NCBI GenBank assembly: GCA_030040415.1
Contig: JASHTT010000029.1
Location: forward strand, 1-10,451
DNA length: 10,451 nucleotides
Origin: Streptosporangiaceae bacterium
GTDB taxonomy: Bacteria; Actinomycetota; Actinomycetes; Streptosporangiales; Streptosporangiaceae
Direction of reading: 5' to 3'
The notes below the pieces were generated by a model that had not been told where the DNA came from, searched no databases, and was given only the letters and a program-made list of their open reading frames with translations. Below are positions 1 to 6,239 of this stretch, one piece after another; position 1 is the stretch's first letter; each line of letters begins with the position of its first letter. The translations under genes and the position numbers were made by a program.

Positions 1-880
1 CAGCCGCTCGCGCGTGCGCGATGAGCAGGTCGGCGCGCCCGGCTCGCTGCGGATACCAGGAGTAGGTGGCGAAGTGCTCGTCGGCCTCGGCGCGCGCTTG
101 CTCCAGCGCGCGGCCGGGCGCCGGGCTGTAGGCCGGCCGGCGCAGCGCAGCGAACCGGCGCTCGTACGCGAGCGTGGTAAGCGCCACCGTCCAGCCCTGG
201 CCCACGTCGCCGACGACATTGCCGCGCGGCACCCGAGCGTCGGTCAGGAAGACCTCGTTGAAGGAGGCGTGGAAGTTCATCTGCCGCAGCGGCCGCGCGT
301 CGACGCCCGGCTGGTGCATCGGCAGCGCGAAGTAGCTGATGCCGCGGTGCTTGGGCAGCTCGCCGTCGGTCCTTGCCAGCAGCATGCCCATGTCAGCGTG
401 GTGCGCGCTGGTGCTCCACAGCTTCTGCCCGTTGATCATCCAGCCGTCACCATCGAGCACCGCGGAGGTCGAAAGGCCGGCTAGGTCCGAGCCGGCGCCG
501 GGCTCGCTGAATAGCTGGCACCACGTCAGCTCGCCGGTGAGGGTAGGCCGCAACAGGCGGTCACGCAGCTCGTCGCCGCCGTGCGCGAGGATCGTCGGGG
601 CGGCGAGCCAGGTGCCGCTGCCGACTGGCGTGCCCACGGCGCCCAGCCTGACCAGCTCGGTCGCGACGAGTTCGTCCGCCCAGGCGGGCAGGCCGCGCCC
701 ATGCCAGCGTCGCGGCCAGCTCGGCACGGCCCAGCCCGCGTCCACTAGCAGCTCGCGCCAGGCGCGCAGCTCGCTGTCGGGGTCCCAGTGCCGCCCCAGC
801 CACGCACTGAGCTCCGCGCGCACCTCCGCAGGGGAGGGAACGGCACTGCCCGGGCTGGCTGCCGTCGTCTGCTCGGTCAT
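1..880 (-). CDS. Acyl-CoA dehydrogenase family protein (3' end cut by window edge)
   Basis: Flavoprotein expected to oxidise an acyl-CoA to the enoyl-CoA using FAD, in the cytoplasm. 293 codons are visible; the family is usually about 380-400 residues, so roughly the last 100, including the end of the C-terminal helical domain, lie outside the window. Seen in the sequence: an N-terminal helical domain (about residues 16-115), then the family signature CQLFSEPGAGSDLAGL (121-136), INGQKLWSTSAHHADMGMLLART (149-171, broken here as INGQKLWSTSAHH then ADMGMLLART), the mid-domain stretch NFHASFNEVFLTDARVP (202-218) and GDVGQGWTVALTTLAYER (224-241). The ATG overlaps the stop of the hydrolase upstream by four bases (ATGA at 877-880) and there is no clear ribosome site, so translation is probably coupled. 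It is the third gene of the operon. The substrate is unknown; long, steroid-side-chain or branched acyl-CoA are all possible. Family assignment is firm. Confidence 0.93.
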   Translation of the reverse strand, partial: MTEQTTAASPGSAVPSPAEVRAELSAWLGRHWDPDSELRAWRELLVDAGWAVPSWPRRWHGRGLPAWADELVATELVRLGAVGTPVGSGTWLAAPTILAHGGDELRDRLLRPTLTGELTWCQLFSEPGAGSDLAGLSTSAVLDGDGWMINGQKLWSTSAHHADMGMLLARTDGELPKHRGISYFALPMHQPGVDARPLRQMNFHASFNEVFLTDARVPRGNVVGDVGQGWTVALTTLAYERRFAALRRPAYSPAPGRALEQARAEADEHFATYSWYPQRAGRADLLIAHARAA

Positions 881-1659
881 GCCCGGGCTGGGTCACTGGT
901 GGCGATCTCGTCCAGGAACGCGCGCGCCTGAGCGTCGAACTCCGCTGGCCTGGAGACGTTCGGCGCGTGTCCGGCACCGTCGATCACGACCTTGCGGGCG
1001 CCCGGAATCTTGGCCGCCATGTAGTCGGCAGCGCCGTGGAACTGAGTGTCGTCCGCGCCCACCACGATCAGCGTGGGCGCGGTGATGCGCGGCAGCCCGT
1101 CCATCACGTGCGCATCGCGTTGCGTCAGTGTGTGCCGGGCGGCCATGATGACGCCGGACGCATCGGCGTGCTGCCCCGCGTGCAGCTCTGCGCTGCCGCC
1201 CAGCGCGGCCAGCCCCTGTTCCTCGAGCCGCTTCGCGGTCGCATCGGCGCGGCGGTTCCAGTCGTCGCGCGCTGCCTCGTTGCGGAAGCCCGGACCGGTG
1301 CCGATGAGCAGCAGGCCGGCCACCCGATCGGGGTGCGACAACGCGAACGACAGCGACAGGTATCCGCCGAGGGAGTGGCCGCCCAAGACGGCCCTGTCGT
1401 GGCCCAGTTCGTCGAGTATGGCCGCCATGTCCGCGAGCACCGCGGCGGCGCCGTAGAACGCGGGGTCGGCGGGGGAGTCGCTGGCGCCGTGCCCTGGCAG
1501 GTCCCAGGTGATGAGCTGGCTGCGCGCGCTGAGCGCGGCCACGTTCTTCGCGAACATGGCTGAGGTAGCGCCGTAGCCGTGGCTCAGCAGCAGCGGTGGC
1601 GAGCCGCTGCCGTAGACCTCGTAGCTGATGCCGCCGCCGGGACGGGCCAGAACGGGCAT
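877..1659 (-). CDS. Alpha/beta hydrolase
   Basis: A 260-residue single-domain hydrolase, probably cytoplasmic. Seen: the oxyanion-hole region LLLSHGYG (23-30), strand and turn ITWDLPGHGASD (50-61), nucleophile elbow GGHSLGG with Ser96 (93-99), the acid candidate in VVGADD (Asp203 or Asp204) and the catalytic His231 in DGAGHAPN. The triad is therefore complete. The lid is the usual helical insertion, about 125-190. Overall it resembles 3-oxoadipate enol-lactonase (PcaD) and meta-cleavage C-C hydrolases (BphD/MhpC), but epoxide hydrolases and esterases share the same motifs, so no reaction is assigned. The ATG at 1659 is preceded on its strand by AGGCAGGA, a plausible ribosome site. It starts 26 bp after the crotonase stop and overlaps the acyl-CoA dehydrogenase start, so it is the middle gene of a three-gene operon. 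The context suggests a hydrolytic step in a CoA-dependent degradation route (inference). Confidence 0.92.
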   Translation of the reverse strand: MPVLARPGGGISYEVYGSGSPPLLLSHGYGATSAMFAKNVAALSARSQLITWDLPGHGASDSPADPAFYGAAAVLADMAAILDELGHDRAVLGGHSLGGYLSLSFALSHPDRVAGLLLIGTGPGFRNEAARDDWNRRADATAKRLEEQGLAALGGSAELHAGQHADASGVIMAARHTLTQRDAHVMDGLPRITAPTLIVVGADDTQFHGAADYMAAKIPGARKVVIDGAGHAPNVSRPAEFDAQARAFLDEIATSDPARA

Positions 1660-1685
1660 CGCGATCCTGCCTTTCTGTCGTGCCG

Positions 1686-2474
1686 CTACGTACCGGAGAA
1701 GTCCGCGGTCCGCCGCGCGCCGACCGCTGCCACGCCCTCGCGCCAGTCGGCCGTGCGCATCAGCCGCTCCTGCTCAGTGCGCTCGCGTGCCATGGCCTCG
1801 CGGGCCTGGTCGGCCAGCCCGGCCCGCATCGTGGCGCGGATCGAGCGCACGGCCAGCGGGGCAGAGGAGGCAATGCGGGCGGCGAGCGCGTGCGCTTCGC
1901 CCCTGGCCTCGCCGCTGGCGGCGAGCCGGTCGGCCAGGCCGATGGCGCATGCTTCCTGCCCGCCGACCCGGCGGCCGGTGTAGAGCAGTTCGAGTGCGGC
2001 CTGCTGGCCGACTGCCGCGGGCAGCGTGACGGTGAGCCCGAAACCCTGGTGGATGCCGAGCAGCGCGAAGTTCGCCGCGAACCTGGCCTCCGGTGCCGCC
2101 ACCCGGAAGTCAGCGGCCATGGCCAGGCCGAGCCCGCCGCCTACGGCGGCGCCCTGCACCGCGACCACCATCGGCAGCGGTTGCTCGAACAGCCTGATCG
2201 CCTGGTCGTACAGATGCGGACCAGCCTGCCCGCCGACCGACCCGGGATCGGCGAAGTCGGCGCCGGCGCAGAAGACGCGCCCGGCGCTGCACAAGACGAT
2301 GGCCCGGCAGCGGGCGCCGGCGGCGAGATCCTCGCAGGCATCAGCGATCTGGCCGATGAGAGCCGTGCTGAAGTGGTTGCTCGGCGGTCGGCTGAACTCA
2401 ACCGTCGCGACGTGATCGTCTGACAGCTCGACCGAAAGCTCGGCCTGCGGTGCGCTTCCGCTCAGATCCGCCAT
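1686..2474 (-). CDS. Enoyl-CoA hydratase/isomerase (crotonase) superfamily protein lacking both hydratase glutamates
   Basis: A 262-residue crotonase-fold protein acting on CoA thioesters. Seen: VEFSRPPSNHFS (25-36), the oxyanion-hole strand GRVFCAGADF (65-74), VAVQGAAVGGGLGLAMAADF (104-123), ARFAANFALLGIHQGFG (130-146) and LLYTGRRVGGQEACAIGLAD near residue 170. In rat enoyl-CoA hydratase the catalytic Glu144 and Glu164 fall at positions corresponding to Gly116 and Phe136 here, which keep the same 20-residue spacing. The oxyanion-hole glycines remain, so CoA thioester binding is likely but plain hydration is not. Isomerase, hydrolase or C-C lyase chemistry is possible. The reading frame stays open upstream to 2885, but that stretch has no protein-like content; ATG 2474 is where family similarity begins. 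It is the first gene of the operon, 26 bp before the hydrolase. The fold is certain, the activity is not. Confidence 0.9.
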   Translation of the reverse strand: MADLSGSAPQAELSVELSDDHVATVEFSRPPSNHFSTALIGQIADACEDLAAGARCRAIVLCSAGRVFCAGADFADPGSVGGQAGPHLYDQAIRLFEQPLPMVVAVQGAAVGGGLGLAMAADFRVAAPEARFAANFALLGIHQGFGLTVTLPAAVGQQAALELLYTGRRVGGQEACAIGLADRLAASGEARGEAHALAARIASSAPLAVRSIRATMRAGLADQAREAMARERTEQERLMRTADWREGVAAVGARRTADFSGT

Positions 2475-2511
2475 CCCGACATCGTATGGCCGGGCCCCGT
2501 CGGAACGGCTG

Positions 2512-2599
2512 CTGTCCACAGGTGTTGTGGACAGGTTGTGTGTCGTCCGGTGGAAATCAGCCGTGCACAGGGGATAAACACCGGATGTCCTGTGGATGA
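2512..2599. promoter_or_regulatory. Cluster of DnaA-box-like sites with a perfect inverted pair
   Basis: CTGTCCACA (2512-2520, plus) and TGTGGACAG (2526-2534) are perfect 9-base inverted repeats with a 5-base spacer. Each differs by one base from TTGTCCACA, the DnaA box reported for high-GC actinobacteria. Further along, the minus strand reads TCATCCACA (2591-2599, one mismatch to TTATCCACA) and TTATCCCCT (2569-2577, two mismatches). The pair lies 38 bp upstream of the crotonase ATG, so it could instead be an operator for a dimeric repressor of that operon. No dnaA or dnaN is nearby, so this is not evidence for the chromosomal origin. Confidence 0.45.
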
Positions 2600-2972
2600 A
2601 AAAAGAATCTTGAATATCTCGCGGAAAGGCCTTGTGCAGCGCACTCGGTTGGCAGTAGAAATCTCTCACCACTGAAGACGGGATCCGCCCCGGGGGGAAC
2701 CCCGGGAACGTCGGAAGGGCTGGGAGACCGGGCCGGACGGCGGGAATCTGACACCGGTGGCGGGTGCGCCGCAGGGCGTAGTCGAAAAGACCAGAGCAGT
2801 TGAGCGGCCGGGTAGAACCGGGCAACCGGTAGAGCCGGCCAGCCGAAACAGCCGAGCAATCGGCGGTGGCGGCCATCGACGGCAACGGGTTGGGTTAGTG
2901 CAGGCCCCAGGGTCTGAGCTGGCCAAAGACCCAGCTGGACTTGAGACTTGGCAGTGCGGCAGGTCCCGGGGC

Positions 2973-3005
2973 GAGGCCCCTCCATCTCATACATGGAGGG
3001 GCCTC
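2973..3005. terminator. Strong hairpin, possible terminator or processed RNA end
   Basis: GAGGCCCCTCCAT (2973-2985) and ATGGAGGGGCCTC (2993-3005) form a perfect 13-bp stem with a 7-base loop. No T-run follows on either strand, which is common for actinobacterial terminators. No gene ends close by on either strand, so what it would terminate is unclear; a small RNA ending here is one possibility. Confidence 0.5.
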
Positions 3006-3033
3006 AGCTCGTTGGCCGACCCGGCCTGTGCTT

Positions 3034-3095
3034 GCCGTTGGGGCTTACCGTTGGGGCTCATCGTCGGGGCTGACCGTTGGGCTGACGGTAGGGCT
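3034..3095. repeat. Five degenerate 12-13-bp tandem repeats
   Basis: Successive units GCCGTTGGGGCT (3034), TACCGTTGGGGCT (3046), CATCGTCGGGGCT (3059), GACCGTTGGGCT (3072) and GACGGTAGGGCT (3084) follow head to tail. The core is CCGTTGGGGCT. They lie in non-coding DNA between the 13-bp hairpin and the plus-strand gene. Function is unknown. Confidence 0.75.
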
Positions 3096-3322
3096 GTGCT
3101 GACAAGCGCAGTCGGTTGCGCATCGTCGGCGAGGCCCTGTTCCCGCCAGGCCCTTATTGGCCCGCCGTTGCCGGCTTGCGTTCCCTGGCTATGCCGTCGG
3201 CAAACTCGGTCGCCGACGCCATAACAAGTACTTTCCCGTAAATAGTAGCAATTCGTGGTGGCGCGGACGCAACCGACTGTGATCGTCGCGTTGCCTACCG
3301 GGATACGCCGCCAGCCGCGTGT

Positions 3323-3349
3323 TTGACGGGGCCATTGGCTGACTACGGT
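3323..3349 (+). promoter_or_regulatory. Weak candidate promoter for the hydrolase-like gene
   Basis: TTGACG (3323-3328) and TACGGT (3344-3349) resemble housekeeping -35 and -10 boxes, but the spacer is only 15 bases. It lies about 90 bp upstream of the ATG at 3438. Speculative. Confidence 0.25.
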
Positions 3350-3437
3350 GCGACACTGACTAGTGACGTTCCGTGCTAGAGCTTGATGACGGAACGACTA
3401 GCGAACGAGCCTGGCGGTCAAGGCGGGACGGGGTGGC

Positions 3438-4280
3438 ATGGCAACCGGCATCGACGTGGACGGCGCTGTCGGCGGCTGCGCGACCGTCAGGCCGACGGCG
3501 TCCGTCAAGGACGTGGTGATCGTCCGGAACGGCCCGGTGCAACCGACCAGGCGGGCGGTGCTGCATGTACACGCCCTGGGCGATCCTGACGTGCCACCCG
3601 GCCTGATGAGCTGGTACACCGAGCGGGGCTTCCAGTTCTATCTGGCTGTCGTGCGGCTACCCGTCGCCCGGATGGCGCTGCGCGGGCCTGTGGGCCTCGC
3701 GGCGGATCGCGTCCTCCGGCAGGCGGCCGACCGGCCTGCGGGCTGGCTCGCGCCGTTCTTCAGTGACCTAGACGCTGCCACCGAGCACCTGCGTGACACG
3801 GACGGCATGGACGACGTCTTCGTCACTGCCCGCGGCCACGGCGCGCTTCCCGTCGCGCTGTGGACGCAAGCGAGGCAGTCCGCCCGCGCCGGGCAGGCTG
3901 AGCGCAGTGCTGGCCCGAACTCGGCTGGGCCGAACTCGGGCGGCCCGAACGCGGGCGGCCCGAACGCGGGCGGCCCGAACGCGCTGATTCTCTACGAGCC
4001 GGTCTTCCCGGTCCGGCGCGGCGTCTGCCTGCACATCAGCTGTCCCGTGCTCGTGCTGACCGCCTGCGGTGAAAGACCCGCTGGCGAACGGCCGCGCGGT
4101 AGCCGCCGGCCCGTTCCCGCCATGAACCTCGGCGCGCACGTGACCTGGCGCCAGCTGCCGCGCACCGCCGGGCAGCCGGTTTTGACCGGCGGTGCCGTCG
4201 GCCTCCAGGAGGTCTGCGGGGAGCTTGGCCGCTGGCTCGGTGCCTACATGTACGGGCAGACTCGCGACCAGTTGCTCTAG
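3438..4280 (+). CDS. Alpha/beta-hydrolase-like protein with degenerate active site
   Basis: A 280-residue protein that reads like a serine-aminopeptidase-type alpha/beta hydrolase: VLHVHALGDPD (41-51) where active relatives have the oxyanion-hole turn, WYTERGFQFYLAVVRLP (59-75), FFSDLDAATEHL (107-118), elbow-like VFVTARGHGALPVALW (127-142), LILYEPVF (183-190), CPVLVLTA (202-209) and a final LGRWLGAYM helix. At the elbow, where the family has H-S-x-G-G, this protein has R-G-H-G-A, so Ser becomes Gly133. Near the C-terminus, where a His-Asp pair would be expected, it has GQPVLT. It is therefore probably not a serine hydrolase. Five GPN(A/S)-type pentapeptides (about 159-182) sit just after the elbow helix. 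The frame is open only from 3402 and ATG 3438 is its first ATG, preceded by GGGACGGGG. It converges on the oxidoreductase, sharing CTAG for both stops. The family call is by pattern recognition and moderately sure. Confidence 0.72.
   Translation: MATGIDVDGAVGGCATVRPTASVKDVVIVRNGPVQPTRRAVLHVHALGDPDVPPGLMSWYTERGFQFYLAVVRLPVARMALRGPVGLAADRVLRQAADRPAGWLAPFFSDLDAATEHLRDTDGMDDVFVTARGHGALPVALWTQARQSARAGQAERSAGPNSAGPNSGGPNAGGPNAGGPNALILYEPVFPVRRGVCLHISCPVLVLTACGERPAGERPRGSRRPVPAMNLGAHVTWRQLPRTAGQPVLTGGAVGLQEVCGELGRWLGAYMYGQTRDQLL
3912..3986 (+). repeat. Five 15-bp in-frame tandem repeats
   Basis: Five head-to-tail 15-base units start with GGCCCGAAC or GGGCCGAAC at 3912, 3927, 3942, 3957 and 3972. 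Units 3 and 4 are identical, and all keep the reading frame of the hydrolase-like gene. They encode the Gly-Pro-Asn pentapeptides inserted after its elbow helix. Near-identity of units suggests recent slippage expansion. Confidence 0.85.
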
Positions 4281-6136
4281 CTGACCACATTCACGGACAC
4301 GGACGGGTAGCCGGTTGCGCCGTTCGGCTCGGGTGGTGCCTGGACCGCGGTCTGGGTGTAGCCGGTGCGGTCAGTGGCACGAGCCTCGATGAGGTAAGGC
4401 CCGGGCGGCACGTCGGTGTCCCAGTAATAGACCCACTGACGCCAGGTGTCGATGTCCGGCACCGCCGCGAGCTGCGCCTCGTACCACGGGCCGCCGCCGA
4501 TCCGCACCTCCACGGCCTCGATGCCCTTGTGCTGCGCCCAGGCTTCACCCGCGATGGCAGTGCGGCTGCCGGCCTTCAGCGAGTTAATGCCGGTCGGAAC
4601 GTCTATCCGCGACTCCGTCTTGATCGGCGCCTGCTGAGACCAGCCGCGGCTGGCCCAGTATGCGGCGTTAGCGGCGTACGTGGTGACCTCGATGTCGACC
4701 AGCCACTTGCACGCGGACACGTACCCGTACAAGCCGGGGATCACCAGCCGGACGGGAAATCCGTGCTCGACCGGCAGGGCCGTGTCGTTCATGGCGACGG
4801 CGAGCAGCGCGTCCCGGCCGTCCATGGCCGTGACCACGGGAGTGCCCGAGGTGAACCCGTCCGAGGAGGTGCACAGCAGCTGATCGGCGCCGGGCTGGAT
4901 GCCAGCCTCGAGCAGCAGGCTGCGCAGGCTCGCGCCGAGCCACTTGGCGTTGCCGATGTACGGGCCGCCGACTGGATTCGAGACACAGCACAGCGTGATG
5001 TAGTCCTCGATCAGCGGCCGCCTGATGAGCTGGTCGAAGCTCAGCGTGATCTCCCGGCGGACCATCCCGTGCACGCGCAGCTGCCAGTTAGCGGGCAGGA
5101 TCTCCGGCAGGATGATCGCCGTGTCTACCCGGTAGAAATCGGCGTTCGGAGTGATGAATGGGCTGATGCCTGGCACCTTCAGGCTGGCACCGGCCGGCAG
5201 CGGCGGGGCAAGCTTCGCGGCTGCCGGCAGCTTCAGCGTCGACCGGACGTCGCTGACCGCCCTGCTGTCGTCGAACCAGGAGCCGACCGCGTAACCGACC
5301 ACGGCCGCGCCCGCGGCGCCCGTGCTGGCCAGCAGGAACTTGCGCCTATCGGGCGCGGCGGAGGCAACAGGACGCTGCCCGCCGCGCTGACCGGGAAACC
5401 ATGGCGGCGGCGTACTAGCCCAGGTGGACCTGGCGCCTGGCTGCGTCGCACCCTGACCGGGAAACCAGGGCGGTGGTGTGCCGCTCGGCGTGGGCCCGGG
5501 GCTTGCCTGCTCGCTGGCTGTCTGCTCGCTGGCGGTCTGCTCGCCGGGCTTCGCGGCTGGCGGCGCTGATGGCGGTTCGGCGGCGTCCTGCCCCGCCGAT
5601 GGCGCTGCAGCCGCAGGTCGTGCCGCCGTAGGCCAAGCCGGTGCCGGCCGTAGCGCCGCGAGGGCCAGGCGGGTCAGGTAGCGCAGCGCGACGGCTCCGA
5701 CGACGGCGCCGGCCAGCGTTGGCCAGGCGTAGCCGGCGTTCGCTGTCGGCTGGCTGAGTGCGGCGTACACACCGATAGCCGAGAAGATCGCCAGGCCGAC
5801 CAGGCCCTGCCACAGCGCCCGCAGCGCGATAATGCCGATGACCGCGGCGAAGACGATCAGTACCGCGCGGATACCCCAGACCAGCACCGTCTTGTCGCTG
5901 GAGCCGAACTCCCTGATCGCGAAGTTCTTCAGCCAGGGCGGCGTGTGATTGATCGACAACTCGCCGACAGCATCGACCGGTGCCCCGAGCGGCACATTGA
6001 ACGCCCCGGCCGCCAGTTGCGCGACGCCGAGCGCGACGACTGCCGTGACGATGCCGAGGATGACTCCGGCGCCTGTCCGGCGCAAGCGGGCCCGCGCGCT
6101 GCGGCGCGGCGCGACCGGCCGGGGTTGATGGCTCAC
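4277..6136 (-). CDS. Membrane-anchored molybdopterin-dependent oxidoreductase, sulfite oxidase family
   Basis: A 619-residue enzyme expected to carry a molybdenum cofactor domain outside the membrane. From the chosen GTG: an Arg-rich N-terminus; membrane helices at about 24-46, 84-105, 109-128 and 138-160; an Ala/Pro linker with TASEQ and two PPPWFPGQ repeats (221-228, 243-250); a twin-arginine motif DRRKFLLAST (263-272) leading into a hydrophobic stretch; then the catalytic domain. This includes the Mo-ligand region ITLCCVSNPVGG, with Cys384 fitting the family's Cys-x-x-Asn pattern, and VRLVIPGLYGYVSACKWL. The C-terminal part (about 500-619) looks like the dimerisation/Ig-like domain. The frame is open to 6259, but GTG 6136 lies 7 bases from an ACGAAT box mirrored before the sigma gene, which supports this start; ATG 6187 is the alternative. 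The natural substrate and electron acceptor are unknown. Confidence 0.88.
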   Translation of the reverse strand: MSHQPRPVAPRRSARARLRRTGAGVILGIVTAVVALGVAQLAAGAFNVPLGAPVDAVGELSINHTPPWLKNFAIREFGSSDKTVLVWGIRAVLIVFAAVIGIIALRALWQGLVGLAIFSAIGVYAALSQPTANAGYAWPTLAGAVVGAVALRYLTRLALAALRPAPAWPTAARPAAAAPSAGQDAAEPPSAPPAAKPGEQTASEQTASEQASPGPTPSGTPPPWFPGQGATQPGARSTWASTPPPWFPGQRGGQRPVASAAPDRRKFLLASTGAAGAAVVGYAVGSWFDDSRAVSDVRSTLKLPAAAKLAPPLPAGASLKVPGISPFITPNADFYRVDTAIILPEILPANWQLRVHGMVRREITLSFDQLIRRPLIEDYITLCCVSNPVGGPYIGNAKWLGASLRSLLLEAGIQPGADQLLCTSSDGFTSGTPVVTAMDGRDALLAVAMNDTALPVEHGFPVRLVIPGLYGYVSACKWLVDIEVTTYAANAAYWASRGWSQQAPIKTESRIDVPTGINSLKAGSRTAIAGEAWAQHKGIEAVEVRIGGGPWYEAQLAAVPDIDTWRQWVYYWDTDVPPGPYLIEARATDRTGYTQTAVQAPPEPNGATGYPSVSVNVVS

Positions 6137-6143
6137 GGAGGTA

Positions 6144-6171
6144 ATTCGTACCAGCCGTCGGACCGGATTGG
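6144..6171 (-). promoter_or_regulatory. SigK-like promoter for the oxidoreductase
   Basis: On the minus strand CCAATC (6171-6166) is followed after exactly 16 bases by ACGAAT (6149-6144), then 7 bases to GTG 6136. It closely resembles the SigK consensus I recall for Mycobacterium tuberculosis (CCATCC and CCGAAT) and duplicates the arrangement before the sigma gene. The predicted transcript would be leaderless, which explains the absence of a ribosome site on this strand. Confidence 0.6.
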
Positions 6172-6203
6172 CCGCCCGGCGCGGCATCGGGCAACACGTC
6201 AAT

Positions 6204-6231
6204 CCAAGCCAGTTCCGCCGTGGCGACGAAT
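6204..6231 (+). promoter_or_regulatory. SigK-like autoregulatory promoter
   Basis: CCAAGC (6204-6209), a 16-base spacer and ACGAAT (6226-6231), followed after 8 bases by GTG 6240. It has the same boxes and spacing as the divergent promoter at 6144-6171. This suggests that the sigma factor transcribes its own operon as a leaderless mRNA. Confidence 0.6.
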
Positions 6232-6239
6232 ATAGGGGT

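Larger units (their letters stand above)
2475..3437. other. Long intergenic region with no convincing gene
   Basis: About 960 bp separate the crotonase start from the plus-strand gene at 3438. Frames are open here on both strands, but their translations are Pro/Arg/Gly-rich and without recognisable motifs, so I treat them as chance openings in GC-rich DNA. No tRNA T-loop and no SRP, tmRNA or RNase P core motif was found. The region does contain ordered DNA: DnaA-box-like sites (2512-2599), a GGCCGG/CCGGCC-flanked stretch with two copies of a CCGG(G)TAGA-type motif (about 2810-2847), a GGGTCT/AGACCC hairpin (2910-2932), a 13-bp hairpin (2973-3005), tandem repeats (3034-3095), a 7-bp inverted repeat (3195-3218) and an AT-richer patch (about 3221-3256). 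It may hold the operon promoter, the promoter of the plus gene and possibly a small RNA. Confidence 0.6.

Noticed and set aside
14..1563. Several long plus-strand open frames over the hydrolase and dehydrogenase
   Set aside because: The minus-strand frames carry complete enzyme motifs and the ATGA overlap; the plus-strand translations are motif-free shadows.
2475..2885. In-frame N-terminal extension of the crotonase to an ATG at 2885
   Set aside because: The added 137 residues are unrelated to the family and would cross the inverted repeat and likely promoter; similarity begins at ATG 2474.
2757..3224. Plus-strand open frame of 155 codons in the intergenic region
   Set aside because: No motifs, Arg/Gly/Pro-biased chance composition, and it spans the 13-bp hairpin and the tandem repeats.
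3244..3256. A minus-strand ACGAAT as a further SigK-like promoter
   Set aside because: No CCA-type -35 box lies 16 bases upstream and no gene starts downstream on that strand.
2475..3437. tRNA, tmRNA, SRP RNA or chromosomal origin in the gene-free region
   Set aside because: No T-loop, tag-peptide, SRP core or origin-flanking genes were found; DnaA-like sites alone are not sufficient.
6168..6239. Longer sigma factor N-terminus from ATG 6168
   Set aside because: These 24 residues would be encoded across its own -35 and -10 boxes, and family similarity starts later.
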